Counted from the first letter of the stretch, positions 10,329 through 19,201 are shown. The stretch is DNA of 64,000 nt from Thalassotalea crassostreae (GCF_001831495.1 NZ_CP017689.1:1674001-1738000); one strand, 5' to 3'. Notes: generated from the sequence alone by a model not told the origin. Numbers and translations: made by a program.

Positions 10329-11528
10329 TTAATGTGAGCTAGCGTAGTCTTCGGCTATTTGCCAAACACGAAGCACATTGCCAGACAAAATCTTTTCGAT
10401 ATCTTGTTCGCTATAACCCCGAGCAAGTAATCCGTCGATAAGATTAGGGTAGCTAGCAACATCTTTAAGGCCGGTCGGCAGTGAATCGCCAACACCGTCG
10501 TAATCAGAGCCAATACCAACATGTTCAATACCAGCAACTTCGACTACATGATCGATATGATCGAGCACGTCTTCAAGTGTTGCAAATGGGAACGGGCGCG
10601 TATCACGATAGCTTTTTTTAAACTCTTTCATTATTTCACTGTCAGGCACTGCCGCGTTGTCTATAGCGAACTGTTTTTCATCGGCGGAATATTGATCATA
10701 GTAAGCTCGAGATTCTTGCGAAATAAAAGTTGAGCCATAATTTATTTGAATAACGCCGCCATTTTCTTTTAAGCGTTTTAACATTTCATCATCCATATTA
10801 CGTTCGAAACCTGGCGTGAACTTACGAGCTGACGAGTGAGACGCAATAACCGGAACATTAGTAATATCCATCACTTGATAAAAAGCATCATCAGAAATAT
10901 GTGATACATCAATAAGCATGCCCATGTTGTTCATTTCAACGACAAGATCTTTACCAAAGTCAGTTAGACCTTTGCTCGGGCGCAATGGATCATAAGATGA
11001 GTCTGAAATGTGATTAGATTTAGAATGAGATAAAGTGATGTAGCGTACGCCACGATCATAAAAATGTTTCAGATTTTCCATTTTGCCTTCAATAGGGCTA
11101 CCATTTTCCATTCCCATAGGTAGTGAAATTAGTCCTTGCTCAAATTGTGCCTTTACATCGGCGACAGACGTGGCAATTGCAAATTTATCCGGTGCACGGT
11201 TGACGATGTCTTCGACTGAGTCAATGAGCTTGTCGGCAAGCTCTTTACTACCACCTGATAACTCAAGTGCTGCGGGAATGTAAATCGACATAAAAGGAGC
11301 ATTTAATCCACCGGCTACCGCGCGAGGATAATCAAAGTCACCACCTTCAGTAGCTTTAGTTACATCACTCCAATTGTTTTCTAAACGATATGGCACATCA
11401 ATATGACCATCGAGAATGATATACTTTTTTGCAAGCTCTTTTCCTGTTAAAGGTGACTCAACATTAGCGTCTTGTGAGCAAGCGGTAATGGATGCGATAG
11501 CCAAGGCAATGATGGTGTGTTTGAACAT
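10329..11528 (-). CDS. Membrane dipeptidase, family M19, predicted lipoprotein
   Basis: A zinc dipeptidase of the renal-dipeptidase (M19) family, 399 residues. The N-terminus is a lipoprotein signal with lipobox ITAC, so the mature enzyme is lipid-anchored at Cys17 facing the periplasm. Metal and active-site motifs appear in order: ILDGHIDVPY near residue 40 (HxD metal ligands), the bridging-glutamate region near GMENGSP, LIDVSHIS, VIASHSSAR, and GIGSDYDGVG near the C-terminus. It is expected to split dipeptides in the periplasm. It is the first gene of an operon with the AraC regulator. GGGAA lies upstream of the ATG. Confidence 0.95.
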   Translation of the reverse strand: MFKHTIIALAIASITACSQDANVESPLTGKELAKKYIILDGHIDVPYRLENNWSDVTKATEGGDFDYPRAVAGGLNAPFMSIYIPAALELSGGSKELADKLIDSVEDIVNRAPDKFAIATSVADVKAQFEQGLISLPMGMENGSPIEGKMENLKHFYDRGVRYITLSHSKSNHISDSSYDPLRPSKGLTDFGKDLVVEMNNMGMLIDVSHISDDAFYQVMDITNVPVIASHSSARKFTPGFERNMDDEMLKRLKENGGVIQINYGSTFISQESRAYYDQYSADEKQFAIDNAAVPDSEIMKEFKKSYRDTRPFPFATLEDVLDHIDHVVEVAGIEHVGIGSDYDGVGDSLPTGLKDVASYPNLIDGLLARGYSEQDIEKILSGNVLRVWQIAEDYASSH

Positions 11529-11844
11529 AGTATTCCCAATAAGTTGTTTTGTTACATCAAGGATATAACTTAATTTGTCGATAGACTATTGAAATGTTTA
11601 ACGATAGTAAATGCCGATTCGGTTACTGCACATAAAATTACGGTGAAATGTAATTTTTTAGTTGTTGTTTTAGTTGTTGTTTTAGTTGTTATATAAGTTG
11701 AGTTTAATTCGTCGAAATTTTTATTTACTTTTAATTTAAGCTTTTTATCAAATTAGAACAAAGGGTTAGCATTTTATTTGGTTGCAAATAGCAGCGATTT
11801 ACTTTAGTTTAAATAATTCAATACACCTAAAAGTAAATGGATTT
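11529..11844. other. Divergent intergenic region with tandem repeat
   Basis: About 316 bases between the dipeptidase gene and the GspF-like gene. It is strongly A/T-rich, contains three tandem copies of a 12-base unit at 11656-11691, and has no hairpin terminator. Both flanking promoters must lie here, but I could not pick them confidently. An in-frame TTG at 11782 could extend the downstream gene. Confidence 0.5.
11656..11691. repeat. Three tandem copies of a 12-bp unit
   Basis: TTTTAGTTGTTG is repeated three times head to tail; the last base of the third copy differs (A for G). It lies in the divergent promoter region, so changes in copy number could alter promoter spacing. Confidence 0.85.
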
Positions 11845-12684
11845 ATGAGCTGGTCACTTTTTCATTTTAAATGCCGGTTTCTTGCCAATAGACTTGTGCA
11901 AGGGGATTCAAAGCAAAGCGCTTTGTCCGCGTTAGAAGCATTCGATACTAAGCCCTTATTTGGTAAACAAACACTAAATTATGCAGCTAACAAACTGTTT
12001 AACGATATTTTATCGATCACGCAACCTGATAAGTTATTGACTTGTTTACAAAGTTATAGCTCGATTGATAGCCATAATTTTCAACTAAACAATGACATCG
12101 TCGACAAACAAAAACGTGCTCTAAATTATATTTGTAGTCTTTACGTTATCTATTTCATCATTGCACAACTGTTTAAACATAAAGTATTTCCAACGTTTAA
12201 AGATACTTATGACTTATTTGATAGTGAATTGCCAGGACAGTTTTTAGCCTTCGATAATGTATTTCTGTTGTCGAATATATTGTTGATAGGTTTAATTTTA
12301 TTACAATTTTTAATTTATCGACAATTTGCAAACTTTGATCGTTATTTGGTTTTTGCGCCAACAAAGCGCCAATTCTTTATCCCTAAACTTATAGATTCAA
12401 ACCTGACTAATTTAAGACAGCTTTTCTTAGCGCCAATTAATTTAGCCAAAGGACAAAATTTGTCTGATCAAACCAAAGCAATTTATGAATTAGAAAGCCA
12501 AGGTATGACCGTTTCCGCAGAATACAGCACTTTTATTACTGTGACTCAAGCCGAATTAGAACGTAATGTTAAAAAAACGTTTGACCGTTGCCATGCGATT
12601 ATTCAGGTATTGTTGTATACGATGATTGGCTTTTTAATCACAGTAATGTATCTACCAATTTTCTCACTAGGAGCAATAATTTAA
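11845..12684 (+). CDS. Single-domain GspF/PilC-like inner-membrane protein
   Basis: About 279 residues from this ATG. It resembles one half of a type II secretion/type IV pilus platform protein (GspF/PilC). A soluble helical N-terminus comes first, then a membrane helix near residues 95-112. The loop [19 protein letters not shown] follows, reminiscent of the GspF segment before its second helix. A second helix lies near 140-160, then a soluble stretch, and a third helix ending in [12 protein letters not shown], which is typical of PilC C-termini. Canonical platform proteins have two such domains and about 400 residues. The stop overlaps the ATG of a type IV pilin by one base. The start is uncertain: a TTG at 11782 would add 21 residues but has no well-placed Shine-Dalgarno. 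No ATPase or secretin gene is nearby. Confidence 0.7.
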   Translation: MSWSLFHFKCRFLANRLVQGDSKQSALSALEAFDTKPLFGKQTLNYAANKLFNDILSITQPDKLLTCLQSYSSIDSHNFQLNNDIVDKQKRALNYICSLYVIYFIIAQLFKHKVFPTFKDTYDLFDSELPGQFLAFDNVFLLSNILLIGLILLQFLIYRQFANFDRYLVFAPTKRQFFIPKLIDSNLTNLRQLFLAPINLAKGQNLSDQTKAIYELESQGMTVSAEYSTFITVTQAELERNVKKTFDRCHAIIQVLLYTMIGFLITVMYLPIFSLGAII

Positions 12685-13160
12685 TGAAAACAAAAGGATT
12701 TACTTTAATCGAATTAATGATAGTCGTGGCTATCATAGGAATATTAGCTTCTGTCGCTCTACCTGCGTACTCAACCTATGTGATGAAAGCTCAAATGGTC
12801 GACCCAATTATGTATGCTGGCAATCTAAAACCGAAAATTGATGAGTATTATGCCCATAATTTGCAATTCCCTGAAAACAATGAACAAGCGGGCATCCCTG
12901 CCGCGGACAAAATGATGACCAATAAAATCAAAAGTGTGACCATAGAAGATGGAGCATTTCATATTTTACTTGGTCATGATGCACCAGCGCCGCTGCAAGG
13001 TAAGTACCTAACTTTTAGACCCGCTATGGTGGAAGGCAGTCCGGCGAGCCCAACCTCTTGGTTATGCGGCTATGATCAACCTGTAAACGGGTTAATTGCC
13101 ATGGGCGAGAACAAAACCAATATTGATAAAGAGTTTCTTTCAGGAGATTGTCGCGGCTAG
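12684..13160 (+). CDS. Type IV pilin (PilA-like)
   Basis: A 158-residue prepilin with a short positively charged leader and the class III signal [19 protein letters not shown]. The prepilin peptidase would cut after Gly5, leaving N-methyl-Phe1 and Glu5 of the mature protein. The hydrophobic helix runs to about residue 28. Near the C-terminus two cysteines (in SWLCGY and SGDCRG) could close the disulfide loop seen in PilA pilins. The ATG overlaps the stop of the upstream GspF-like gene (TAATG), which indicates translational coupling. Whether it is a major or accessory pilin cannot be told. No terminator is evident before glnS. Confidence 0.9.
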   Translation: MKTKGFTLIELMIVVAIIGILASVALPAYSTYVMKAQMVDPIMYAGNLKPKIDEYYAHNLQFPENNEQAGIPAADKMMTNKIKSVTIEDGAFHILLGHDAPAPLQGKYLTFRPAMVEGSPASPTSWLCGYDQPVNGLIAMGENKTNIDKEFLSGDCRG

Positions 13161-13297
13161 AATTGACTAGAATATAAAAGTACCTAAATAAATGGCTACG
13201 AGAGTAAATTATGTTTGTAGCCATATCACTTCGATTCCTTCAACCCAAGATAATATTAACTTATTTATCTTAAGCGCTATTCGTTCTTTATAACTAT

Positions 13298-13306
13298 TGA
13301 TATAAT
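13298..13306 (+). promoter_or_regulatory. Extended -10 promoter element of glnS
   Basis: TGATATAAT (TGn plus a perfect TATAAT) lies 45 bases before the glnS start, with only a weak -35 match. An extended -10 can compensate for a poor -35. Confidence 0.5.
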
Positions 13307-13350
13307 GCGCCATTAATTTTTATTTTTTCTATTTTTCAGAGGTTCACTAG

Positions 13351-15021
13351 ATGTCGGAAGTTGAAAACCGTCCTAGCAATTTTATTCGTAATATCATTGA
13401 CGCAGATCTTGATAGCGGCAAGCACAACGAAATTCATACCCGTTTTCCGCCAGAGCCGAATGGTTTTTTGCATATTGGTCATGCAAAGTCGATTTGCTTG
13501 AATTTCGGTATTGCTCAAGATTATCAAGGAACATGTAACTTACGTTTTGATGATACCAATCCTGAAAAAGAAGACATTGATTACGTAGAAGCTATTCAAA
13601 AAGACGTTCAGTGGTTAGGTTTTGAGTGGAATAAAGAGATTCGTTATTCTTCAGATTACTTCGATCGTTTGTATGGCTACGCAGTAGAATTGATAGAAAA
13701 AGGTTTAGCTTATGTTGACTTCCTATCTTTTGATGAAATGCGTGAATACCGTGGCACGTTAAACAAGCCAGGTAAAAACAGTCCTTATCGAGATACGTCT
13801 GTTGAAGAAAACCTAGCTCATTTCGACAAAATGAAAAATGGCGAATATGAAGAGGGCACTTGTGCTTTACGTGCAAAGATAGACATGAGTTCTAGCTTTA
13901 TGTGTATGCGAGATCCTGTTATTTATCGAGTTAAATTTGCCCATCATCATCAAACTGGTGACAAATGGTGTATTTATCCGATGTATGATTTTACCCATTG
14001 TATATCTGATGCCATCGAAGATATTACCCATTCGCTTTGTACATTAGAATTCCAAGATAACCGTCGTTTATATGACTGGGTGATTGAAAATATTTCAATT
14101 GAATCTACGCCTCGTCAATACGAGTTTTCTCGCTTAAATCTAGAGTATACGGTGATGAGCAAGCGTAAGCTTAACTCACTAGTAGAAGAAAACTTGGTAA
14201 ATGGCTGGGATGACCCTCGTATGCCAACGATTGCTGCTTTTAGACGTCGAGGTTACACGCCCGCGTCGTTGAGAGAATTCGCCAAGCGCATTGGTGTGAC
14301 AAAAATGGATAACACCGTGGAAATGGGCGTTCTTGAAGCGTGTATTCGTGAAGATTTAAATGACAATGCACCACGGGCGATGGCAGTTCTTGATCCAATT
14401 AAACTAGTTATTGAGAACTATGACGATAATAAAGTAGAAATATTATCAGTTAAAAACCACCCAAGTGATGAATCACAAGGGGCACGAGAAGTACCGTTCA
14501 GTAAAGAATTATTTATTGAAGCGGAAGATTTCCGTGAAGAAGCGAATAAGAAATACAAGCGTTTAGTAACAGGTAAGGCTGTACGTCTTCGTGGTGCTTA
14601 TGTTGTCACTGCGACCGGTTGTGACAAAGATGCTGATGGTAATGTGACTACGGTTTACTGTACTTACAATAAAAATACCTTAGGTAAAAATCCAGAAGAT
14701 GGAACCAAACCAAAAGGTGTTATTCATTGGGTGAGCGCTGCGCAAAGTATTACTGCTGAAGTTCGATTGTATGATCGCTTGTTTAATGTGCCAAACCCTA
14801 GTGCTGAAAGCGATTTCCATACGGTAATGAATCCAGAATCATTAGTTGTAATCGATAACGCTCGTGTAGAGCCTGCTTTAGCAAATGCTGAAGCCGAAAA
14901 AGCATACCAATTTGAACGTCAAGGCTATTTTTGCCTAGATAATAAAGATGCAACTGCAGATAAGTTAGTGTTTAACCGCACCGTTGGCTTGCGTGATACG
15001 TGGGCAAAAATAAACGGTTAG
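13351..15021 (+). CDS. glnS: Glutaminyl-tRNA synthetase
   Basis: A cytoplasmic class I synthetase that charges tRNA-Gln with glutamine. Its 556 residues match the E. coli enzyme (about 554). The class I signature HIGH appears in [15 protein letters not shown] near residues 32-46, and the KMSKS-type loop as VMSKRK near residue 268. A catalytic Rossmann domain is followed by the two C-terminal beta-barrels of the GlnRS anticodon-binding region. The ATG has AGAGG upstream. Its own extended -10 promoter and downstream hairpin suggest a single-gene unit. Confidence 0.98.
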   Translation: MSEVENRPSNFIRNIIDADLDSGKHNEIHTRFPPEPNGFLHIGHAKSICLNFGIAQDYQGTCNLRFDDTNPEKEDIDYVEAIQKDVQWLGFEWNKEIRYSSDYFDRLYGYAVELIEKGLAYVDFLSFDEMREYRGTLNKPGKNSPYRDTSVEENLAHFDKMKNGEYEEGTCALRAKIDMSSSFMCMRDPVIYRVKFAHHHQTGDKWCIYPMYDFTHCISDAIEDITHSLCTLEFQDNRRLYDWVIENISIESTPRQYEFSRLNLEYTVMSKRKLNSLVEENLVNGWDDPRMPTIAAFRRRGYTPASLREFAKRIGVTKMDNTVEMGVLEACIREDLNDNAPRAMAVLDPIKLVIENYDDNKVEILSVKNHPSDESQGAREVPFSKELFIEAEDFREEANKKYKRLVTGKAVRLRGAYVVTATGCDKDADGNVTTVYCTYNKNTLGKNPEDGTKPKGVIHWVSAAQSITAEVRLYDRLFNVPNPSAESDFHTVMNPESLVVIDNARVEPALANAEAEKAYQFERQGYFCLDNKDATADKLVFNRTVGLRDTWAKING

Positions 15022-15060
15022 ATTTTATAGGCTTGTTATTATAAAGCTGGTTAAATTAAG

Positions 15061-15087
15061 AAAGCCTGAGAATTTTTCTCAGGCTTT
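15061..15087. terminator. Terminator between glnS and the DUF3718 pair
   Basis: A 12-bp perfect stem (AAAGCCTGAGAA / TTCTCAGGCTTT) with a 3-base loop ends in a T-run on the + strand. It is symmetrical enough to serve the convergent minus-strand genes too. Confidence 0.85.
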
Positions 15088-15118
15088 TTGCTTTTACTTG
15101 GCGGTTAAAATCACACTA

Positions 15119-15526
15119 TCATTTTGCCGCAACCAAGATGGTTTGTAGTTCAGAATCTCGACTTGCATTCAGTTTTTTTATGCTTATTTCATTTACTGGT
15201 AGACGCATTTTTTTTGGCGCTTTTTTATTGAAATAACCAAACGTATCAACTGCTTGGTAAATTGCGGTGAAATTTACGAGATCCATATTGTTGCAACTAA
15301 TTTTTAATATGACTTGGCGTATTTTTCCTTTCATGCTTTTTGCTTTAGTCGATATTTTGCTAATTGCCTCTTTTAATGCAAAAAGGTCGTTACTTGCCGC
15401 CGCAACACAAATTTGAGTTTCGAGAGAGTCATCATCAGCGATAAAGCTATATTGTGCGTATACTTTATTAGTGAATATAATCAATAAGGTGAAAAGACCC
15501 ATCACAGCACATATTAATTTAAGCAT
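15119..15526 (-). CDS. DUF3718-type exported protein, copy 1
   Basis: A 135-residue protein with a Sec signal peptide (residues 1-24, ending VYA). The mature start YSFIADDDSLETQICVAAAS is characteristic of DUF3718 proteins. A second conserved cysteine is in KISCNNMDLV, so an intramolecular disulfide is possible in the periplasm. The end carries KKAPKKMRLPVNEISI. It is a clear paralogue of the gene just upstream (15563-15967), with the same layout, the same cysteine pattern and the near-identical motif YFNKKAPK-MRLP-EISI. AGGAG lies eight bases before the ATG. The function is unknown. Confidence 0.85.
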   Translation of the reverse strand: MLKLICAVMGLFTLLIIFTNKVYAQYSFIADDDSLETQICVAAASNDLFALKEAISKISTKAKSMKGKIRQVILKISCNNMDLVNFTAIYQAVDTFGYFNKKAPKKMRLPVNEISIKKLNASRDSELQTILVAAK

Positions 15527-15562
15527 TTGGATGCTCCTATTTGTTTGCCGTTTAAAATGATT

Positions 15563-15967
15563 TTAATTCGCCGAAACAATAATAGTTTGTATTGGAGCCT
15601 TAGCTCTGGCATTGATGTCTTCAATGCTAATTTCGTCGCTTGGTAGACGCATGTGTTTTGGGGCTTTTTTATTGAAATAATCAAATGTATCATTAGCATC
15701 AAAATTTGCAGCAAACTCCACTAAGTTCAAATCGTTGCATTGTATAGAAAGGGTCGCTACTCTTGCGCGTTTATTAGATTCTGTCGATACAAGGTATAAT
15801 TTCTTTATCGATTTTTTTACCTGGCTTAAGTCGTTATTGCCAGTCGCTACACACAATTTTGTTGCTTGAGAGTCGTCTTTAGCGATGAAAACATACTTAG
15901 CTTGAATTGATTGTGAATAAGAAAGTAAGAACACAGCAGCACTAATCATTAGTGAAATGTTTTTCAT
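15563..15967 (-). CDS. DUF3718-type exported protein, copy 2
   Basis: A 134-residue paralogue of the adjacent 15119-15526 gene. It has a signal peptide (residues 1-23, ending IQA), then YVFIAKDDSQATKLCVATGN, the cysteine motif LSIQCNDLNLVEF, and DYFNKKAPKHMRLPSDEISI. AAGGA stands before the ATG. It is the first gene of a two-gene minus-strand transcript, with 36 bases between the copies, so the pair arose by tandem duplication and then diverged. I can see no catalytic motif; a periplasmic binding or stress role would be a guess. Confidence 0.85.
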   Translation of the reverse strand: MKNISLMISAAVFLLSYSQSIQAKYVFIAKDDSQATKLCVATGNNDLSQVKKSIKKLYLVSTESNKRARVATLSIQCNDLNLVEFAANFDANDTFDYFNKKAPKHMRLPSDEISIEDINARAKAPIQTIIVSAN

Positions 15968-16305
15968 GATTTATCCTTAAAAAATATGATGAATAGTTAT
16001 TTATTCCTTTAACCTAATATAACGTTAACCTCCTGACGCTAATCTGCTATAGAGTTGTGAATTAACTACGATTTGAATACCAAAACTTATCAAAGTCTTT
16101 AGCTCAAAGTCTTTAACGCAAAATGTTCTAGGAATAGGAAGAGAGTAGGAGAGAAGGCTTATAGAAACAAATGATTAAACTAAGGAATATAGAATGTTTA
16201 AGTTATTTCTTATTAGTGTTTTAAGTTGCTGATATTAAATGGTATTTTTTTATTGATTAGTTTGCCCTTATAAAAAAATCAGGTATAAATTTGCTTTAAA
16301 TATAA
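15968..16305. other. Intergenic region with possible lipoprotein-gene remnant
   Basis: About 340 bases. The promoter of the DUF3718 pair should be near its left edge. At 16194-16232 (+) there is a 12-codon frame, MFKLFLISVLSC, preceded by AAGGA and ended by TGA right after a lipobox-like cysteine. It looks like the start of a lipoprotein gene that has been cut off, but could be chance. Confidence 0.4.
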
Positions 16306-16331
16306 AAAAGCCTGAGTGAACTCAGGCTTTT
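16306..16331 (-). terminator. Terminator after the M2 peptidase gene
   Basis: The arms AAAAGCCTGAGT / ACTCAGGCTTTT form a long stem with a minimal loop. On the minus strand it ends in a T-run and lies 29 bases past the stop codon. Confidence 0.8.
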
Positions 16332-16360
16332 ATCTATATGGCTGAATTACTTAATTGTAA

Positions 16361-18214
16361 TTAGAAACCACATTGGCGATCTTTATTTTTCTCGTCTAAC
16401 CATACTTTAAGTGGGGCAAAGTAGTCTAGGACTGCACTTGCATCCATTTGCTCAGAGCCAGTAATAACTTTATGCGCTTGTTGCCAAGGTTGGCTTGCAC
16501 CCATTTCAAGTACTTGATTAAGTTTAGCGCCAGCTTCTTTGTTATTGTAGATCGAACAGCGATGGATCGAACCCTCATTACCAGCGATTTCACATAACGA
16601 TTTGTGGAACTCAAACTGCAAAATGTGAGCTAAAAAATAACGAGAATAAGGAACGTTTCCTGGTACGTGGTATTTAGCACCTGGATCGAAATCTTCTGCA
16701 GAACGTTCAATAGGTGCTGTAACACCTTGGTACTTCTCACGAAGCTCCCACCAAGCTGTGTTGTAATTCTCTGGTGTAATTTCACCATTGAATACTTTCC
16801 AACGCCATTGGTCAACTAATAAACCAAATGGGATGAAGGCGATTTTATCTAAAGCCATTTTCATCAATAAACCGATATCTTTCGACTCATCAGGCACTTT
16901 GTCAATTAAGCCGATTTCTTTTAAGTAACCTGGTGTTACTGAAAGGGCAATCGTGTCACCAATCGCTTCATGGAATCCATCATTTGCTGAGCCTTGGAAA
17001 TAAACCGGCTGATCTTTGTATGCACGTTGATAAAAGTTATGTCCAAGCTCATGGTGAATGACGGAAAACTCTTCGCCAGTTTTTTGGATACACATTTTTA
17101 TACGAATATCATCTTTAGCATCTAAATTCCATGCAGATGCATGACAAACAACGTCTCTGTCTGCCGGTTTAGTAAATAATGAACGCTGCCAAAATGTTTC
17201 TGGTAACTCATCGAAACCTAATGATGTAAAGAATTTTTCTGCACCTTTAACCATGTCAATTTCAGTGTATTCGTGTTTGATCAGTTGGTCAGTAACATTG
17301 TAACCGGGATCTGCATTTTCTGGAGCAACAACGTCATAGATATTACCCCAGCTTTGCGCCCACATATTACCTAGTAGGTGAGCAGGGATTGGCTGATCTA
17401 AAGGTACTTTGTCTTCACCATACTCTTCTGATAACTCAGCTCGAACATGACAGTGTAAGGCATCATATAACGGTTTTACCTGACCCCATAAACGATCCAA
17501 TTCAACACCAAACTCATCAGCGGGCATATCGTAATTAGACCGCCACATAGCCCCTAAATCAGGGTAACCTAAACCTTGAGCACCTTCATTAGCAAGCTCA
17601 ACTTCGCGCTCGAACAATGGTTTCATATCTGGGCTGATTTGACGCCAACCTTGCCAGACATCAAGTAGCTCGTCATAGTCTTTTGAGTTAGCCATAATTG
17701 CAGACATTTGGCCAAGGCTTAGTTTTTCGCCTTTAGCGTTAGTATAAGAGCCTTTGCCATACATGCCACCAAGCTCTGCAGCAATCTCCGCGAGCTCAGC
17801 ACTTTTGGCTGAGTCTTGAGGCGCAGGAAGCACTAATGCTTGTTTTAAAATGCCAAGCTGACGTCGTTGCTCAGCTGTTACTTCAACATCATCGAATTTT
17901 GCCGCTTCTAGAGCAAAACGAACACCTGCTTCAGAATACTCTTGTGCTGCTTTAGCCGATAACGCCGCAGTGTCTTCAGTAATAAAGTTTTGATAAATCC
18001 ACTCTATTTTTGAGCCTTCATTGTTAAGGCGTTCAAGTTCTTGTGCAGTTTGTGCCAAAAAATTGGTCACATCTGCCTGCGAATAAGATTGCTTTTCAGC
18101 GCTTTTTTCTCCGTTGGAAACTGTACTGTTTTGTTCTTGATTGCAACCAGTAACTGCAATCGAACCTGCTACTATTATTGCCGCAGCGGATAATTTGAAT
18201 TTAGTTAACTTCAT
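16361..18214 (-). CDS. M2-family peptidyl-dipeptidase (ACE-like), predicted lipoprotein
   Basis: A 617-residue zinc metallopeptidase of the angiotensin-converting-enzyme family, which removes C-terminal dipeptides from oligopeptides. A lipoprotein signal with lipobox VTGC (Cys24) places it on the periplasmic face of a membrane. The HEXXH zinc site is HELGH at about residues 388-392 within VIHHELGHNFY. The third ligand region with GFHEAIGDTI follows about 24 residues later, as in ACE. Full length for a bacterial M2 enzyme. It is transcribed alone, ends in a strong hairpin and is divergent from the psrA-like gene. Confidence 0.95.
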   Translation of the reverse strand: MKLTKFKLSAAAIIVAGSIAVTGCNQEQNSTVSNGEKSAEKQSYSQADVTNFLAQTAQELERLNNEGSKIEWIYQNFITEDTAALSAKAAQEYSEAGVRFALEAAKFDDVEVTAEQRRQLGILKQALVLPAPQDSAKSAELAEIAAELGGMYGKGSYTNAKGEKLSLGQMSAIMANSKDYDELLDVWQGWRQISPDMKPLFEREVELANEGAQGLGYPDLGAMWRSNYDMPADEFGVELDRLWGQVKPLYDALHCHVRAELSEEYGEDKVPLDQPIPAHLLGNMWAQSWGNIYDVVAPENADPGYNVTDQLIKHEYTEIDMVKGAEKFFTSLGFDELPETFWQRSLFTKPADRDVVCHASAWNLDAKDDIRIKMCIQKTGEEFSVIHHELGHNFYQRAYKDQPVYFQGSANDGFHEAIGDTIALSVTPGYLKEIGLIDKVPDESKDIGLLMKMALDKIAFIPFGLLVDQWRWKVFNGEITPENYNTAWWELREKYQGVTAPIERSAEDFDPGAKYHVPGNVPYSRYFLAHILQFEFHKSLCEIAGNEGSIHRCSIYNNKEAGAKLNQVLEMGASQPWQQAHKVITGSEQMDASAVLDYFAPLKVWLDEKNKDRQCGF

Positions 18215-18304
18215 AGAGTATTTCTTTTAATTGTTGTGATTAAACGTATCTGGTACGAGTATATGTCAATCTTATTAAGAGAACAAAGACTAAAATGCGG
18301 TAAG

Positions 18305-18347
18305 CAAAAAAAGACCCAAAAGCCTTTTGACAGATCGAGCTAGTGGG
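18305..18347 (-). terminator. Orphan minus-strand terminator upstream of the M2 gene
   Basis: On the minus strand GGACCCA pairs with TGGGTCT around a loop holding the small repeat CAAAAG-G-CTTTTG, and is followed by seven T. It lies about 90 bases before the M2 start codon, so it cannot end any annotated gene. It must end a short minus-strand transcript starting within the divergent region, or act as a leader attenuator. Confidence 0.55.
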
Positions 18348-18378
18348 TCCAGGGAGAATCGTTTTGTATGAAATTAAG

Positions 18379-18396
18379 TATGGTTTATAAACCATA
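18379..18396. repeat. 18-bp perfect palindrome in the M2/psrA intergenic region
   Basis: TATGGTTTATAAACCATA equals its own reverse complement over all 18 bases. Position in a divergent promoter region suggests an operator for a dimeric regulator. It could also form a hairpin in a minus-strand transcript just before the orphan terminator. Confidence 0.75.
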
Positions 18397-18504
18397 ATTT
18401 TTCCGCTTTTTCTTAGTTTTTTTGGTGGTTTTTTTGTTAGTATTTTTGCGGCAATAATAAATTGTTCAAAGTGCCGTTTTATTAATCAATAAATGGCTTG
18501 ATAC

Positions 18505-18533
18505 TTGACACTTTTATTTTGACCTGTCATTTT
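18505..18533 (+). promoter_or_regulatory. Candidate promoter of the psrA-like gene
   Basis: A perfect -35 box TTGACA (18505-18510) is followed after 17 bases by CATTTT, a weak -10. It lies 42 bases before the start codon and immediately before the PsrA-box-like repeat. Confidence 0.4.
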
Positions 18534-18545
18534 AAACGCATGTTT
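18534..18545. promoter_or_regulatory. PsrA-box-like operator
   Basis: AAAC-GCAT-GTTT, followed by G. Pseudomonas PsrA binds (G/C)AAAC-N2-4-GTTT(G/C), and this site matches apart from the first outer base. It overlaps the expected transcription start of the regulator gene, as expected for autorepression. Confidence 0.5.
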
Positions 18546-18574
18546 GATTACCTTAAGCTGTAGACGGAAAAGTC

Positions 18575-19201
18575 ATGGATACGAAAACAAAAATATTGAA
18601 TGCGGCGGAGCTTTTATTTGCCGATAAAGGTTTTACAACCACATCATTACGAGAAATAACTAGTGTCGCAGAAGTTAACTTGGCCGCGGTTAATTACCAT
18701 TTTGGCTCAAAGAAAGAATTGATTAAAGCCCTTATGAAGCGCTATTTAGATCAGTTGTCTCCGTTGTTAACCAAAGCGCTGGAAGATGTTATGGCAGATG
18801 AGGATAAAAATGAACTTGAGCATGTATTCGATGCATTTGTTAAACCTTTATTGGCGCTAAATGAATTTAGAGAAAACGGAACGGCAATATTTTTACAGTT
18901 GTTAGGTCGAAGCTATACTGATTCGCAGGGTTTTTTAAGATGGTTTATCACTACTAATTACCCTGGTATTATCGATAACTTTGTAAAGGCTGTTCATCAA
19001 GCTTATCCAGAATTAACATCTGAAGATATATTTTGGCGCTTACACTTCACCATGGGGACAGCAGTATTTACCATGTCCTCTACTGGTGCCCTAATTGACA
19101 TTGCCAAGAATGATTTTGATGCAGATGTTAATGTTGAGGGGGTGATAACTCGCATAATTCCTTATGTTGCAGCCGGCGTCGGCGCGCCAATTTCGCGTTA
19201 A
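18575..19201 (+). CDS. psrA: TetR-family regulator, PsrA-like
   Basis: A 208-residue TetR repressor. The N-terminal helix-turn-helix has LREITSVAEVNLAAVNYHFG followed by SKKELI. From memory this closely follows Pseudomonas PsrA, including VNLAAVNYHFGSKK, the LLGRSYTDSQGFLR region and FWRLHFTMGTAVFTMS in the ligand domain. PsrA senses long-chain fatty acids and controls beta-oxidation genes and itself. Position just before nagZ is shared with Pseudomonas, where psrA and nagZ are neighbours. CGGAAAAG precedes the ATG. A PsrA-box-like site lies in its promoter. The gene is very likely co-transcribed with nagZ. Confidence 0.85.
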   Translation: MDTKTKILNAAELLFADKGFTTTSLREITSVAEVNLAAVNYHFGSKKELIKALMKRYLDQLSPLLTKALEDVMADEDKNELEHVFDAFVKPLLALNEFRENGTAIFLQLLGRSYTDSQGFLRWFITTNYPGIIDNFVKAVHQAYPELTSEDIFWRLHFTMGTAVFTMSSTGALIDIAKNDFDADVNVEGVITRIIPYVAAGVGAPISR

